A program made the translations under genes and the position numbers. DNA of 64,000 bases from Endozoicomonas sp965261315 (GTDB lineage: Bacteria > Pseudomonadota > Gammaproteobacteria > Pseudomonadales > Endozoicomonadaceae): positions 124,001 through 188,000 of the forward strand of contig CBDHDM010000090.1 in the NCBI GenBank assembly GCA_965261315.1, given 5' to 3'. The notes under the pieces are model-generated. The model worked only from the letters and a program-made list of their open reading frames with translations. It was not told where the DNA came from and ran no database searches. Shown piece after piece: positions 15,911 to 24,928 of this stretch (positions within the stretch are counted from its first letter, which is position 1; every line of letters begins with the position of its first letter).

Positions 15911-18549
15911 TACTTTGGTTTATCCGATTTCATAATACCCTGGTAAAGGGCTTTCACATTCACCTGTTCACCGGTCACCGGTTTACCATCAATCAACAAA
16001 GAGCTGCCCTTTTCGACCAGTGCCTTGCTGGCGCAATCGAACTGAGCACAGACAACATCGCTGGCATGGAGGGTGGCTGAGCCGAAGATGGGTTTCTTGG
16101 TGTAGCTCATAAACGAGAACTCTTTAATATTCTCAAGGCTGATTTTACTGGCGGTGACCTCGGAGCGATCTTTGGCGACGATGGCAATGTTGCTGTTTTT
16201 AACGGTACTGTTGTTAATGCTCAGCCGACTGTGTTCACCGGCCGAGATGGCTTTGTCACGGACCTGGTTAAACTGACTGTTGCTAACCTGAATGGTGGAG
16301 CCACTGGTATCCAGCCCATCCCCCCCGGAAACAGAGCCTGTATTCGTGAACTGGCTGTTACTGATCGTTCCCTGGCAGAAATCACAATCAAATCCGTCTG
16401 ATAAGGTATTGAGAATATTTAGATGGTTAAGGTCAATCTGACTGTTAATAACATTTAACGCATCTTCGGAAAAATTATCGCGCACCGTCAGGTAGTTTGC
16501 AGTCAGTTTGCTATTGATAAAGTAGGCAGCGCCTCTGGGTTGCCAGAAGGCCAGTTTGGGGCTTTTACCGTAAGATATTTCAAGATTGTTGATGTTGCTG
16601 TTTTTTACCGAATCTGTACCGAATACGGTGAGTCCTGACCAGCTGCTGCTGTTGGCTTGCCTGGTGAAATGAACCGGTTTTTTCTTAGTGCCATTGACGG
16701 ACAATCCACCAAATACCATCAAGCCGGCATTACTGGAAAATTCCAGAGTGGTATCCGGTTGGACAACCACCTGCCAGTTATCCGGTGTGACCAGGTAGTC
16801 GTTAATTTTCCAGTGGCCGGAACGTATTTCCCAGCGGTTTTCACTCACCGTAATAAATGGGTATTTGCTCACGCGACTTGATGGTGCTGGACGGGGTATG
16901 AACGATAATGGATTCTTATTCGCCAGCAGGATGTGTCTGGTCTTTTTACTACCTTTTAAAGATGTCACTAATTCTATTTTCTGAGGGTCGCCTGGTAATA
17001 CCAGACTCAGATCATTTCCTGAGTGAATCTTTATGGGTAGCTCTATAGCTGGGCTGTTAACAGAAGCTTTGCGACCATCGGAGCTGACTGATTGAATATC
17101 CAGTAACTTCAGTGGCTTTTGCTCAGTATTGGTGATGGATAATATTGAGCCGGAAGGTGATGAAGTCAGCCTTGCCATAAATTCCCAAGGTAACTGTGAA
17201 GACATGGCCTGCATGGGGAGATGCAGGCTGCTATCCAGTTCACGAAAACCGGTGCAGGGTGGTTTTTGATAATCGCTGCCTAAGCACTCTGTCTGATTTT
17301 TCATCAGGCTGAAGTCGTATTTTCCCAGTAGAGGCGTGCTGGCATAGAGCTTTCGGTTAAATTGCTTCTGGCTTTTTTCAAGGGCCGAAAATAAAGAGCC
17401 ATCATCCATGATTTTTCTTAAATGACTTAACGACTTTTCATAGCTTCTGGCAATCTGTGCGTCTGCCAGCATTTTCTCACTGATAAGTGAATACTTCGTG
17501 GGTTGCTTCATTAGCCAGAAGTGTTTCGCCGGGGATACCGCCACATCACTTTGAATGGGTTCCAGCTTTGCTGTATGTGGGTTGTAGTACCAGCGCCAGT
17601 TATTCCAGGTGAGGGTATGCCAGGATGCCCAGATATCTGCAGTGGCCAGGTATTGCCCCAGTTTTTCGGTATCAAACACCTCACTGGCCGGGCGTTTGCC
17701 ATTAAGGAAGTCGTTGATCAGTGCCAGGGCAATCCGTCGTTGTCTTGAGAGCTCCGGTTTTTTCAGGATTTTCTTTTTCTGGATAACCCGTGGTTTGAAT
17801 GTGCGATGTATTTGACCATCGGCATCTGTTTTGTCATCAAGAAGGTCCAGTCGAACCACCACTCCCTCTGTACGATTATTAACCGCTAACAGCTCCTGGC
17901 CAAATGCCTGCTCAAGCAGCATGACACCCCAGTCATCCCCATTAATAACCACATCCACTGGGAAATACCGGGGAGAAATAATATCGAATCCGGCGGTTTT
18001 CAGCGTTTGACGAAACAGCTCTGGCCCCTGGTGAGATCGGACATTTGAGCTCACCAGGGCGAAGCGGGAGGTTGAGAAGATGGCTTTGTTTTTTTTCAGC
18101 TCCATACGCAGTGACCAGCGGTCCTGCCCTTTGACATGGTCCAGAAGGTCCCCCTGCAGGCGTATATCGGTCTCGTATTCGTCCTGCTGATAATAGAGCG
18201 TACCTTTGGCGTATTGCCGGGAGTTCGGTATCAGCCCTTCCTCCAGTGCCTGTTGACGATCCTGAACCAGCTTTTGCCACTCTTTATATTTAATATCCAG
18301 CCTGAAAACGGGAATGGTTCTTTCTGCACTGAGCCATTTACCGGGTATGTCTTTTATATCATTAATAAGTTGAGTCACCCGGTCAGCCGGTTTGGTATGA
18401 AGGGAGCGATAACCACCATGAATCAGCAGTGTTTTTACGGTGTCCAGTGAGGGTACCAGAACCAGGAACAGGCAGAAAAGGCCAATCCAGATAAACCGTT
18501 TTTCCCGGATGGAGACCCTGTGAGCCTGTCGATCAAGACGAAGTTTCAT
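15910..18549 (-). CDS. CotH-like kinase-fold protein fused to a beta-helix domain
   Basis: This 879-residue protein has an N-terminal membrane anchor (~20-42, WIGLFCLFLVLVPSL) and then a CotH-like region, with VVINGDDWGVMLLEQAF at ~205-225 and WNNWRWYYNPHTAKLEPIQSD at ~325. The C-terminal ~300 residues have the repetitive Asn/Ser pattern of a right-handed parallel beta-helix (NSQFTNTG, SNSQFNQVRDKAISAGEHS). CotH proteins are atypical protein kinases of spore coats and other surfaces. The usual catalytic Asp-Trp-Asp-type motif is not clear here (QSDVAV instead), so activity is uncertain. It is exported or membrane-anchored with the large domains outside. It lies between DUF4956 (2-base gap) and VTC (1-base overlap), a known co-occurring trio. 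Confidence 0.8.
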   Translation of the reverse strand: MKLRLDRQAHRVSIREKRFIWIGLFCLFLVLVPSLDTVKTLLIHGGYRSLHTKPADRVTQLINDIKDIPGKWLSAERTIPVFRLDIKYKEWQKLVQDRQQALEEGLIPNSRQYAKGTLYYQQDEYETDIRLQGDLLDHVKGQDRWSLRMELKKNKAIFSTSRFALVSSNVRSHQGPELFRQTLKTAGFDIISPRYFPVDVVINGDDWGVMLLEQAFGQELLAVNNRTEGVVVRLDLLDDKTDADGQIHRTFKPRVIQKKKILKKPELSRQRRIALALINDFLNGKRPASEVFDTEKLGQYLATADIWASWHTLTWNNWRWYYNPHTAKLEPIQSDVAVSPAKHFWLMKQPTKYSLISEKMLADAQIARSYEKSLSHLRKIMDDGSLFSALEKSQKQFNRKLYASTPLLGKYDFSLMKNQTECLGSDYQKPPCTGFRELDSSLHLPMQAMSSQLPWEFMARLTSSPSGSILSITNTEQKPLKLLDIQSVSSDGRKASVNSPAIELPIKIHSGNDLSLVLPGDPQKIELVTSLKGSKKTRHILLANKNPLSFIPRPAPSSRVSKYPFITVSENRWEIRSGHWKINDYLVTPDNWQVVVQPDTTLEFSSNAGLMVFGGLSVNGTKKKPVHFTRQANSSSWSGLTVFGTDSVKNSNINNLEISYGKSPKLAFWQPRGAAYFINSKLTANYLTVRDNFSEDALNVINSQIDLNHLNILNTLSDGFDCDFCQGTISNSQFTNTGSVSGGDGLDTSGSTIQVSNSQFNQVRDKAISAGEHSRLSINNSTVKNSNIAIVAKDRSEVTASKISLENIKEFSFMSYTKKPIFGSATLHASDVVCAQFDCASKALVEKGSSLLIDGKPVTGEQVNVKALYQGIMKSDKPK

Positions 18550-18551
18550 GG

Positions 18552-19283
18552 TTATAATCCGGAAATATCATTCTGTTCCAGAATGGAAATTTGTGCCTGG
18601 TGATAGTTTTTATTTAATTCGAAAATAATGGTGTCTAATTCTTCAGCGGTATGCAGGTTGATAAAGAACAGTGCATCTACTTTTGTATTGGAAAAATCAA
18701 GCCGGCTTAAATCCATTCTTAATACATGATCGGATAGTATCTTTTTAAGGTCTGTCAGGATTGATTCTCTGGGTGTGTTCTCTTCCACGGTGTAACTGAT
18801 AGAAAGAAACAAACCCTGTTCCTGAAGGGATCTTGCCATTCTTTTCTTTGATACCGCAATTAATATCAGGATCACAGCACAGGCTGTCATGGCAGCGAAT
18901 GTCTGGCCTGCCCCAAGAGCAATAGCAATGCCAATATTCAGAAACAGGTACATAAGCTCTTCTGGCTCTTTGATGGGGGTTCGAAACCGGACAATCGACA
19001 AGGCGCCAACCAGCCCAAGAGCAAGAGCCAGAGAGGATTTGACCACGGTGATGATCAGAATGACGGACAGCATCAGCAGTGGGAAAAGCCTTGAGAAGTC
19101 TTTTCTATTACCAAAAGCGGTTGAATACTTTCGAAAGTGAATGCCAATTAAGCTGGATAGGATATACCCAATCACCAGATTCAACATTAAAGCAGCCAGG
19201 CTGACACTGGCATAAGGAAAGAAGGTTGAACGAATATCTTTGGGTAAGTAAGCGACCAGCAAGGGATCCACGGACTCCAACAT
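18552..19283 (-). CDS. DUF4956 membrane protein
   Basis: This 243-residue protein has about four membrane segments in the first 150 residues. They contain the family hallmark LGLVGALSIVRFRTPIKEPEE, which faces the next helix GIAIALGAG. A soluble ~90-residue C-terminal domain follows. The function of DUF4956 is unknown; its steady company with VTC and CotH genes suggests a channel or transporter for the same pathway. It is the first gene of the minus-strand group, so the promoter should lie in 19284-19400. Confidence 0.9.
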   Translation of the reverse strand: MLESVDPLLVAYLPKDIRSTFFPYASVSLAALMLNLVIGYILSSLIGIHFRKYSTAFGNRKDFSRLFPLLMLSVILIITVVKSSLALALGLVGALSIVRFRTPIKEPEELMYLFLNIGIAIALGAGQTFAAMTACAVILILIAVSKKRMARSLQEQGLFLSISYTVEENTPRESILTDLKKILSDHVLRMDLSRLDFSNTKVDALFFINLHTAEELDTIIFELNKNYHQAQISILEQNDISGL

Positions 19284-19635
19284 GATTAATAATTCCTGAT
19301 TAAATAGTTCCTGGCATTTTGGAATGATGCGTGTACCAGATTTAGTTTAATTTATGTTTTTCCTTTTTTTAATATACTGCTGTTGATTTAAGTGAGTGCC
19401 TTGTTTTATAGGGTGTTTATTAAGGTGGCGAGTATTTGACTTAAGTTTGTTTATGGTTTGTTGATTAAGTCATTTGCCATTAATTTTGTTTTTATTGCTG
19501 TACTTTGAATGGTAATGATGAATGAATTGTCGATTTTTATGGATGAATGGGCGGAAATGATGGATAAGGGTTCCTCGTTCCCACGCAGAGCATGGGAACG
19601 AGAAAGCAAGAAAATGACAGTAACGGGTGCAATGG
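19284..19635. other. Intergenic region with a palindromic repeat
   Basis: These 352 bases separate the DUF4956 gene from pilE of cluster 1 (both minus strand). They are very AT-rich at 19320-19500. The region ends with a GTTCCCA-type palindrome (19574-19602). No gene was found. The AT-rich part probably contains the promoter of the DUF4956-CotH-VTC group. Confidence 0.5.
19574..19602. repeat. REP-like palindrome downstream of pilE (cluster 1)
   Basis: The perfect 10-bp inverted repeat CTCGTTCCCA / TGGGAACGAG has a 9-base centre. It has the same core as the palindromes at 20091-20166 on the other side of pilE. It lies 33 bases past the pilE stop and may also work as a terminator or mRNA-stabilising hairpin. 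Confidence 0.8.
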
Positions 19636-20073
19636 TTACCAGGCTTCTGGTAGCGTGCCTCCTTTAGTGCCATTGGATGACAGGGTAATGGTTGAGTCTG
19701 CGGCGTTGCCATTCCAGACGGGAGAGTTTTCAGTGGCTGTGGCTGACAGGGTATAGTCAGTGGCTTTGGCTGCACTGATCGTAAGGTGAAAGAATGCCGT
19801 TCCGGATTCCGGACTTTGATCATGGTATATGCCTGGTTCACCGGTATCAATTTCATCGTTATCATCGTTGGTTGCTGCTCCGAGATAACTGCCATTCTGT
19901 GCCCGGTGTCGTTCCATGGCGCTGGCCAGTCCGAACAGTGAAGCCTGAGCATCGGCAATGGCCGTGTCTTCGACATATTGGTTATAACTGGGGATCGCAA
20001 CCGCTGCCAGAATACCCACAATAGCCACAACTATCATGAGTTCTATCAGGGTAAAGCCGTCGGTTTTGCTCAT
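19636..20073 (-). CDS. pilE: Type IV pilin-like minor pilin PilE, cluster 1
   Basis: This 145-residue prepilin has a short leader MSKTDG, cleavage before FTLIE (Glu5 present) and the usual hydrophobic helix (LMIVVAIVGILAAVAIPSY). The globular part has no Cys pair. I chose the ATG at 20073: an open frame continues upstream to 20196, but only through palindromic repeat sequence. It is the last gene of cluster 1, as pilE is in Pseudomonas, where it is a minor pilin that joins the tip complex to the shaft. Palindromic repeats flank the gene on both sides. Confidence 0.9.
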   Translation of the reverse strand: MSKTDGFTLIELMIVVAIVGILAAVAIPSYNQYVEDTAIADAQASLFGLASAMERHRAQNGSYLGAATNDDNDEIDTGEPGIYHDQSPESGTAFFHLTISAAKATDYTLSATATENSPVWNGNAADSTITLSSNGTKGGTLPEAW

Positions 20074-20090
20074 TGTTGATTCTCGGTTTT

Positions 20091-20166
20091 CACTCGCTCC
20101 CATGCTCCAGCGTGGGAGTGTCATGCAGGTTTCTGTATGCGTTCCCACGGGGACAGTGGGAACGAG
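20091..20166. repeat. Pair of REP-like palindromes between pilY1 and pilE (cluster 1)
   Basis: There are two hairpins. The first (20091-20120) has CGCTCCCATGCT / AGCGTGGGAG arms. The second (20140-20164) has CGTTCCCAC / GTGGGAACG arms. Both share the TCCCA core with the element at 19574-19602. The whole is like a BIME (paired REP unit) inside an operon and could lower or stabilise pilE expression relative to pilY1. Confidence 0.8.
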
Positions 20167-20177
20167 GCGGTGGACGG

Positions 20178-23100
20178 TTATCGCACCTGCCGCCAATAGG
20201 TGGTCTGTTTGTCGTCACCGATTTCCAGGGGGTCACACTCAGCACCGACACAGACCAGTGCATCTTTGCTGCCTTCCGGGAACAGAATACTCGGCGTTGG
20301 TGGTATTCCAGCATTCGCCAGATTGGAATAACGATCTGATTTGTCAGGATTATTCAAGTCGTCTGTTGTGACCGGATTGCCAGTTAGCAGGTCAACCCCG
20401 TAAGCCCGTGCAATACCGGCAGAAGGATTGCAGTGACTGACAATTTCGCTGGAAGGTTGGTAGGTATTAAAGTAGAGCACGTTTTCAAACGTGACGGCAT
20501 CGCTCATCACTTTTTCTTTTGGCTCAAGTGTTAGATACCAGCCTTGTTTATCCAGTTTGGTATCATTACCAAAAATACCCTGTAGGCCATCAGCCGTAAT
20601 GCCAACGCTATTCGTAATGTCTTTCATACCGGCTTCGGTAATAACGGCGTGCTTATCTACATTGCGTAACAAACGGTAGGATGGGTCAACGGTGGGATTT
20701 TGGTAGTTGGAGACTACGAACAGATACATCCTGTCTTTAATGGTCCAATTTACCCGGCCCAACGGGTCGGGCCGGTTGCCACTGCCGATAGCGATGGCCA
20801 TATGGGTAGCACCATTCAGTCGGAACAGGGATACATCCGGCTCAACAAAAAAACGACGGGCGTTTTTCGTTCGTGAGTCTTTGCTGGTTTCCTGTTTGCT
20901 GGTTGTACCAATAGAAGCCAGTATTCCCTCGGAGCTATCCCAGGAACCATTGCCATTACTATCAGTAGGCCAGACAAGATCAGCAATGTTGTTTACACAG
21001 TCGCTGGTGTCTGTTGCCGTGCAATTATTAATGAACAGTCGCCATAACTGACCCCCGGTATCGGCGAAGAACATTTGATCCGCCAATTCATCGCCGTTGA
21101 TATCAATAACCCTTACGGCACCGGGAATGCTGTAGTTCATATTGGTTAATAAAAGGTTGTGGCTTGAATCATTTCCTGCTGACCAGATCCGTTCTCCGGT
21201 TTTTGCATCCACAATAAACACAGCATTGCCAACACTGTCCTGTTGATATTCGGTGGCTGTATCTTGTGTGTGGTCGTAACCACCCGCAAAAACAAGCACA
21301 TCTCTAACGGCGCCCCGGATTTGTATTTTGGTTTTTACCGGTTTGGACCAGGTTTGCCCTAAATGGCCAAATCCAGAACTGTTGCTGTTTATGGTCCATA
21401 TCAACTCGGGCGCATCAATATCGGAGACATCAAAGGCATAGTAGGCATCACCACCGCGGCGCATACCGATATAGGCATAGGCAAATTCACCGGGGTTGAG
21501 TTGGTTATTGGGGAGAAATGGGGTGCTTGCATTATCGGGGTTGTAGCCACCGTAGAGCACGCCGTTGTGGTTGGCATCGTTGATCCACAGGGTTACTGAG
21601 CCATCCATTCCGTAGGGGCGGCCTGTCCCAGTCACTCGACTTGTGTCGTTATTCTGGTAGAGCTTATCAAGGTTTGGCAGTAATTCTTTGGGAATAAACC
21701 CAAACCGTTCTGCCCCGGTGGTAGCATCAATTCCATGAAAAAAGCCATCATTAGTGCCAAAAAAGATGCCGAGCTCCTGGGCATCGCTACGTTCAGTAAT
21801 GCCATCTACCCCCACAGTTTCTTTAAATTCAGGGCAGGGATATTGCTCTACATTGCAGCGATAGGTTACCAGTCCCGGAATGGAGTGCAGTGGGTCGCCG
21901 TACCAGGTATTACGATCCTTTATCCAATTCAGTACCTCTGTTTCTCTTTCTTCGGAATCGACATTCAGATCATCCAGACTCAGGTTTCTATGGGTGAGGG
22001 CGTACTTTCCCTGACTTAGATCTATTGGCTTACCTGCAGGATTATCGTCTAAATAAGTTATCAAATTTCGCTCTTCCGGCAGTTTGCCACCAGCGCCTCC
22101 CAATGTGACGGTCCGACCATCCACCTGATCACTCCAGTAGCTAATGGCACTGTCAAGAAAGAAGCCCGTTTCTGAGTCAACCGCAAGTTCATCGTTGGCA
22201 TCATAGATGCCAGTGGTGCTTTCCAGTCCATCAGGACTCATCATGCGATAACGCTTCAGGTTGCCCTGCCAGCGATCGGTTTTTGAGGGTTTGAATACCG
22301 AGTAGTAAAGCTGCGACAAATGTCGTGAGTTATTAAACTGGTTAGCAGTAACGCCTGGGCTGACAAATGTGGCTTCATCTTCCAGAATGCCGGTGATGAT
22401 GTTTTGGAAGGCGGAGGCAAGCTCCTGGGCATTGTCGGCGTTATAAAACTTACCGCCACCCTCTGCTGCCATGTCTTTCATGAACACCACGCCCTGCTTT
22501 TTTTGAAGCGCAAAGGCGATGGTGTGAGTGGTTACTTTTTGCTGTCCGTTCAGGTTATTTTTTAAGTCGTTGTTATGAAGCCAATTTGCCAGCTCTCTTG
22601 AGCATACTTCGGACTTTACGTTCTTTTCTGGATCACCATCATGAGTAGGCGGTACGACACACTCGCCATCAAGATTGATGAACTCTTTGATCTTGCCTTG
22701 GGAACTGTAATCGCTATATGCCATGCCATCCGTTAACATAATGGCGTAGTTTGACTGACACTCGTTAATGATTGGACTGCTGTATTCATTTTTCCAGCCA
22801 TTCTGGAGATAGTTGGCGGCATCGTAATAGGTGGAAGTAATGGGGGTTTTTCCACTTAAGCTGATAGCATTTACTTTCTCGATCATGAAGTCGCGGGCGG
22901 TATATTCCCCGTCATCCACAATGCCACCACTGGCTACTTTAATCGACAGGCGAGGGGAGAAGGTGGCATTGCCATCGTAGCCATAAAACCCTGACTTGCC
23001 GCTTTCGTGTTCAAGCAATAACATGAGGTTGTTACCGGCTTTCCAATCGCTTCGGGAAATAGATTTGGTGATCAAATCTTTAATGTTTTTGGCGTAGGTT

Positions 23101-24434
23101 TGGTCTTTTTTCCAGTTATCTTCCTCCCATGAGTTTTGTGTATCTATAGTTTGACGTGAGGATAGGTTTTTTTTGTTTGAGGTGTTGATAGCTGGCGCAT
23201 TGGTAGATTGCTCAATCCCAATGGTAAACTCGGCTCCATTTGAATTATCGATGGCAGAGGTAAGTTCCAGGGTAGCTGATAAAATCTGGGCATCTTTATG
23301 GATGGGGATGTTTGGATAATATAAACCAATGTGCGTGGAAGAGACCTTATTGTTAATTTTTCCAAGATAAAGAGTGTTGCTTCGATCCTTTATTTTATAA
23401 CTCGGCGATTCTTCATAGGCATCATGCGACTTGGATTTAATGCGAGTGTTGACCCATTCATTTTTACAGCCATTTTCACCTCCAGTGAATTCAATTCGCA
23501 GTTTAGGCTGGAAAGCTGGATGGCTATCGTAGCTGTGTGCAATGCGGTTTCCAAGTGAGTCGTCAGTAGGTTGAAAATAAAAAGTGGCGGCATTATTTCC
23601 ACACCACTCTTCTGAGCTGACAACTTTTTCCATTAATTTACTAACATCAACAAAATAGCTGTTGTGCGTCGTGCCTTCACTCCCTATCCACTCCCCTGGT
23701 ACCCATAGTTCAGGTGTTGTGAACGCATTTTTCAGACGATCTGACAAATTCTTGTTTTCTTCTTGAAATGCTAAATTCGCACCTTCTTCGATAAATAAGT
23801 CTTTATCAGAGACTTCTGGCAGACCCGCTTTCACGACGAACTCAACAGCATCATTGCTGCTCTCTTTTGCGACAAACTCAATGCTGGCCTTGGTGATTGT
23901 TGCTCCCTGGGGAATGCCAACATTCTGGAATCGAAGGGCGGTTAGATGGTTGTTTCCGGTGCTGCCTGAAGTGTATGAGCCCAGTGGTAGCTGTGGGGGT
24001 GATAAATACACCCTGTCTGTTTTCAGGTCTTCATAGCCATTATCCAAACCGTTGGCAATTACCGGGGTTCCCTGAGCCATTACCCACGGATCCATCAACG
24101 CGTCAAGATCTGAAATCGGATGGGTCAGACGTCCGGTAAGCTTGTTGTCTTCATGCATAAACATCAAGCCAACATTCACCCCCTCTGTGCTTTGCAAAAT
24201 ATCCGAAAAGGTTTCTTGCATAACACTAAGGCGTGAGTCTTTACTGCCTTGCACTGAGCTGGACATTGAGTTGGAGTTATCCAGCATAAAGATCACATTG
24301 GGTTTTATGGTTTTATCAATGTGAGGGTTATGAAGATAAATATCCGTATCGTCAGCCTGAACCGACGTAGAAACTGCGACAAAGGCGCTCAATACTGTCG
24401 CCAGTAGTTTGCGAATAAACGTCAGGAAATACAT
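20178..24434 (-). CDS. pilY1: PilY1-type pilus tip adhesin, cluster 1 (1418 aa)
   Basis: This is a PilY1/PilC-family protein. It has a signal peptide (1-27) and an N-terminal von Willebrand A-like domain with a MIDAS-type DNSNS at residues 52-56. A long middle region holds two DUF11/lectin-like repeats (NNHLTALRFQNVGIPQGATI and THIGLYYPNIPIHKDAQIL). The C-terminal PilY1 beta-propeller carries a calcium loop (DINGDELADQMFFAD, near residue 1110). PilY1 sits at the pilus tip, helps extension against retraction and binds surfaces or host cells. The size is above the ~1160 residues of P. aeruginosa PilY1. It starts 12 bases after pilX. Confidence 0.93.
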   Translation of the reverse strand: MYFLTFIRKLLATVLSAFVAVSTSVQADDTDIYLHNPHIDKTIKPNVIFMLDNSNSMSSSVQGSKDSRLSVMQETFSDILQSTEGVNVGLMFMHEDNKLTGRLTHPISDLDALMDPWVMAQGTPVIANGLDNGYEDLKTDRVYLSPPQLPLGSYTSGSTGNNHLTALRFQNVGIPQGATITKASIEFVAKESSNDAVEFVVKAGLPEVSDKDLFIEEGANLAFQEENKNLSDRLKNAFTTPELWVPGEWIGSEGTTHNSYFVDVSKLMEKVVSSEEWCGNNAATFYFQPTDDSLGNRIAHSYDSHPAFQPKLRIEFTGGENGCKNEWVNTRIKSKSHDAYEESPSYKIKDRSNTLYLGKINNKVSSTHIGLYYPNIPIHKDAQILSATLELTSAIDNSNGAEFTIGIEQSTNAPAINTSNKKNLSSRQTIDTQNSWEEDNWKKDQTYAKNIKDLITKSISRSDWKAGNNLMLLLEHESGKSGFYGYDGNATFSPRLSIKVASGGIVDDGEYTARDFMIEKVNAISLSGKTPITSTYYDAANYLQNGWKNEYSSPIINECQSNYAIMLTDGMAYSDYSSQGKIKEFINLDGECVVPPTHDGDPEKNVKSEVCSRELANWLHNNDLKNNLNGQQKVTTHTIAFALQKKQGVVFMKDMAAEGGGKFYNADNAQELASAFQNIITGILEDEATFVSPGVTANQFNNSRHLSQLYYSVFKPSKTDRWQGNLKRYRMMSPDGLESTTGIYDANDELAVDSETGFFLDSAISYWSDQVDGRTVTLGGAGGKLPEERNLITYLDDNPAGKPIDLSQGKYALTHRNLSLDDLNVDSEERETEVLNWIKDRNTWYGDPLHSIPGLVTYRCNVEQYPCPEFKETVGVDGITERSDAQELGIFFGTNDGFFHGIDATTGAERFGFIPKELLPNLDKLYQNNDTSRVTGTGRPYGMDGSVTLWINDANHNGVLYGGYNPDNASTPFLPNNQLNPGEFAYAYIGMRRGGDAYYAFDVSDIDAPELIWTINSNSSGFGHLGQTWSKPVKTKIQIRGAVRDVLVFAGGYDHTQDTATEYQQDSVGNAVFIVDAKTGERIWSAGNDSSHNLLLTNMNYSIPGAVRVIDINGDELADQMFFADTGGQLWRLFINNCTATDTSDCVNNIADLVWPTDSNGNGSWDSSEGILASIGTTSKQETSKDSRTKNARRFFVEPDVSLFRLNGATHMAIAIGSGNRPDPLGRVNWTIKDRMYLFVVSNYQNPTVDPSYRLLRNVDKHAVITEAGMKDITNSVGITADGLQGIFGNDTKLDKQGWYLTLEPKEKVMSDAVTFENVLYFNTYQPSSEIVSHCNPSAGIARAYGVDLLTGNPVTTDDLNNPDKSDRYSNLANAGIPPTPSILFPEGSKDALVCVGAECDPLEIGDDKQTTYWRQVR

Positions 24435-24446
24435 ACAACGACCCTG

Positions 24447-24923
24447 TTATTGACCTAATGTCCGAATTTGATAGCCCTGCTGCAATTGGGTTTCAATCGT
24501 GTAACCGTCAATGCTGGCGTTGCTATTGATTGTGTATATCTGTACTTGGGGTAGACCTTTACCAACGCCTAAGCTGCTACTGTTGTCGATTATCCGTTCT
24601 GCTAACACAGTGGTGCTTTCGGCATTGACGGTAAGCCCGGTAGTGGTGTCTGGATATGAAAATTTCTGCGACAGAGCTCCTCGGTATGCGAGGTTCAGTG
24701 CGTGAGGGCTGGTATTCAGTAAACGCTGCGTATGATCTAATGCGCTGTCTGCCCCTTGAAAGATGGTGTTTTGCATCTGATAGGTCATTGAAACCCGTTG
24801 TCCCATTGTGGACAGGCGGGTACTGCTAATCGCAACCATAGTGATCAGCAGCAGTATGATTAATGAGATAAACAGAATGGCTCCTTGCTGTTTGTCAGTC
24901 TGCAAACTCTCCCTGGTGTTCAC
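24447..24923 (-). CDS. pilX: Minor pilin PilX, cluster 1
   Basis: This 158-residue minor pilin has a leader ending in QQG before AILFISLIILLLITMVAISS. It lacks Glu5, as PilX/GspK-type tip pilins do. The following LSTMGQRVSMTYQMQNTIFQGADSAL is a typical PilX pattern. It follows pilW by 5 bases and precedes pilY1. Role: part of the priming complex with PilV, PilW and FimU that carries PilY1. Confidence 0.9.
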   Translation of the reverse strand: MNTRESLQTDKQQGAILFISLIILLLITMVAISSTRLSTMGQRVSMTYQMQNTIFQGADSALDHTQRLLNTSPHALNLAYRGALSQKFSYPDTTTGLTVNAESTTVLAERIIDNSSSLGVGKGLPQVQIYTINSNASIDGYTIETQLQQGYQIRTLGQ

Positions 24924-24928
24924 AATGA

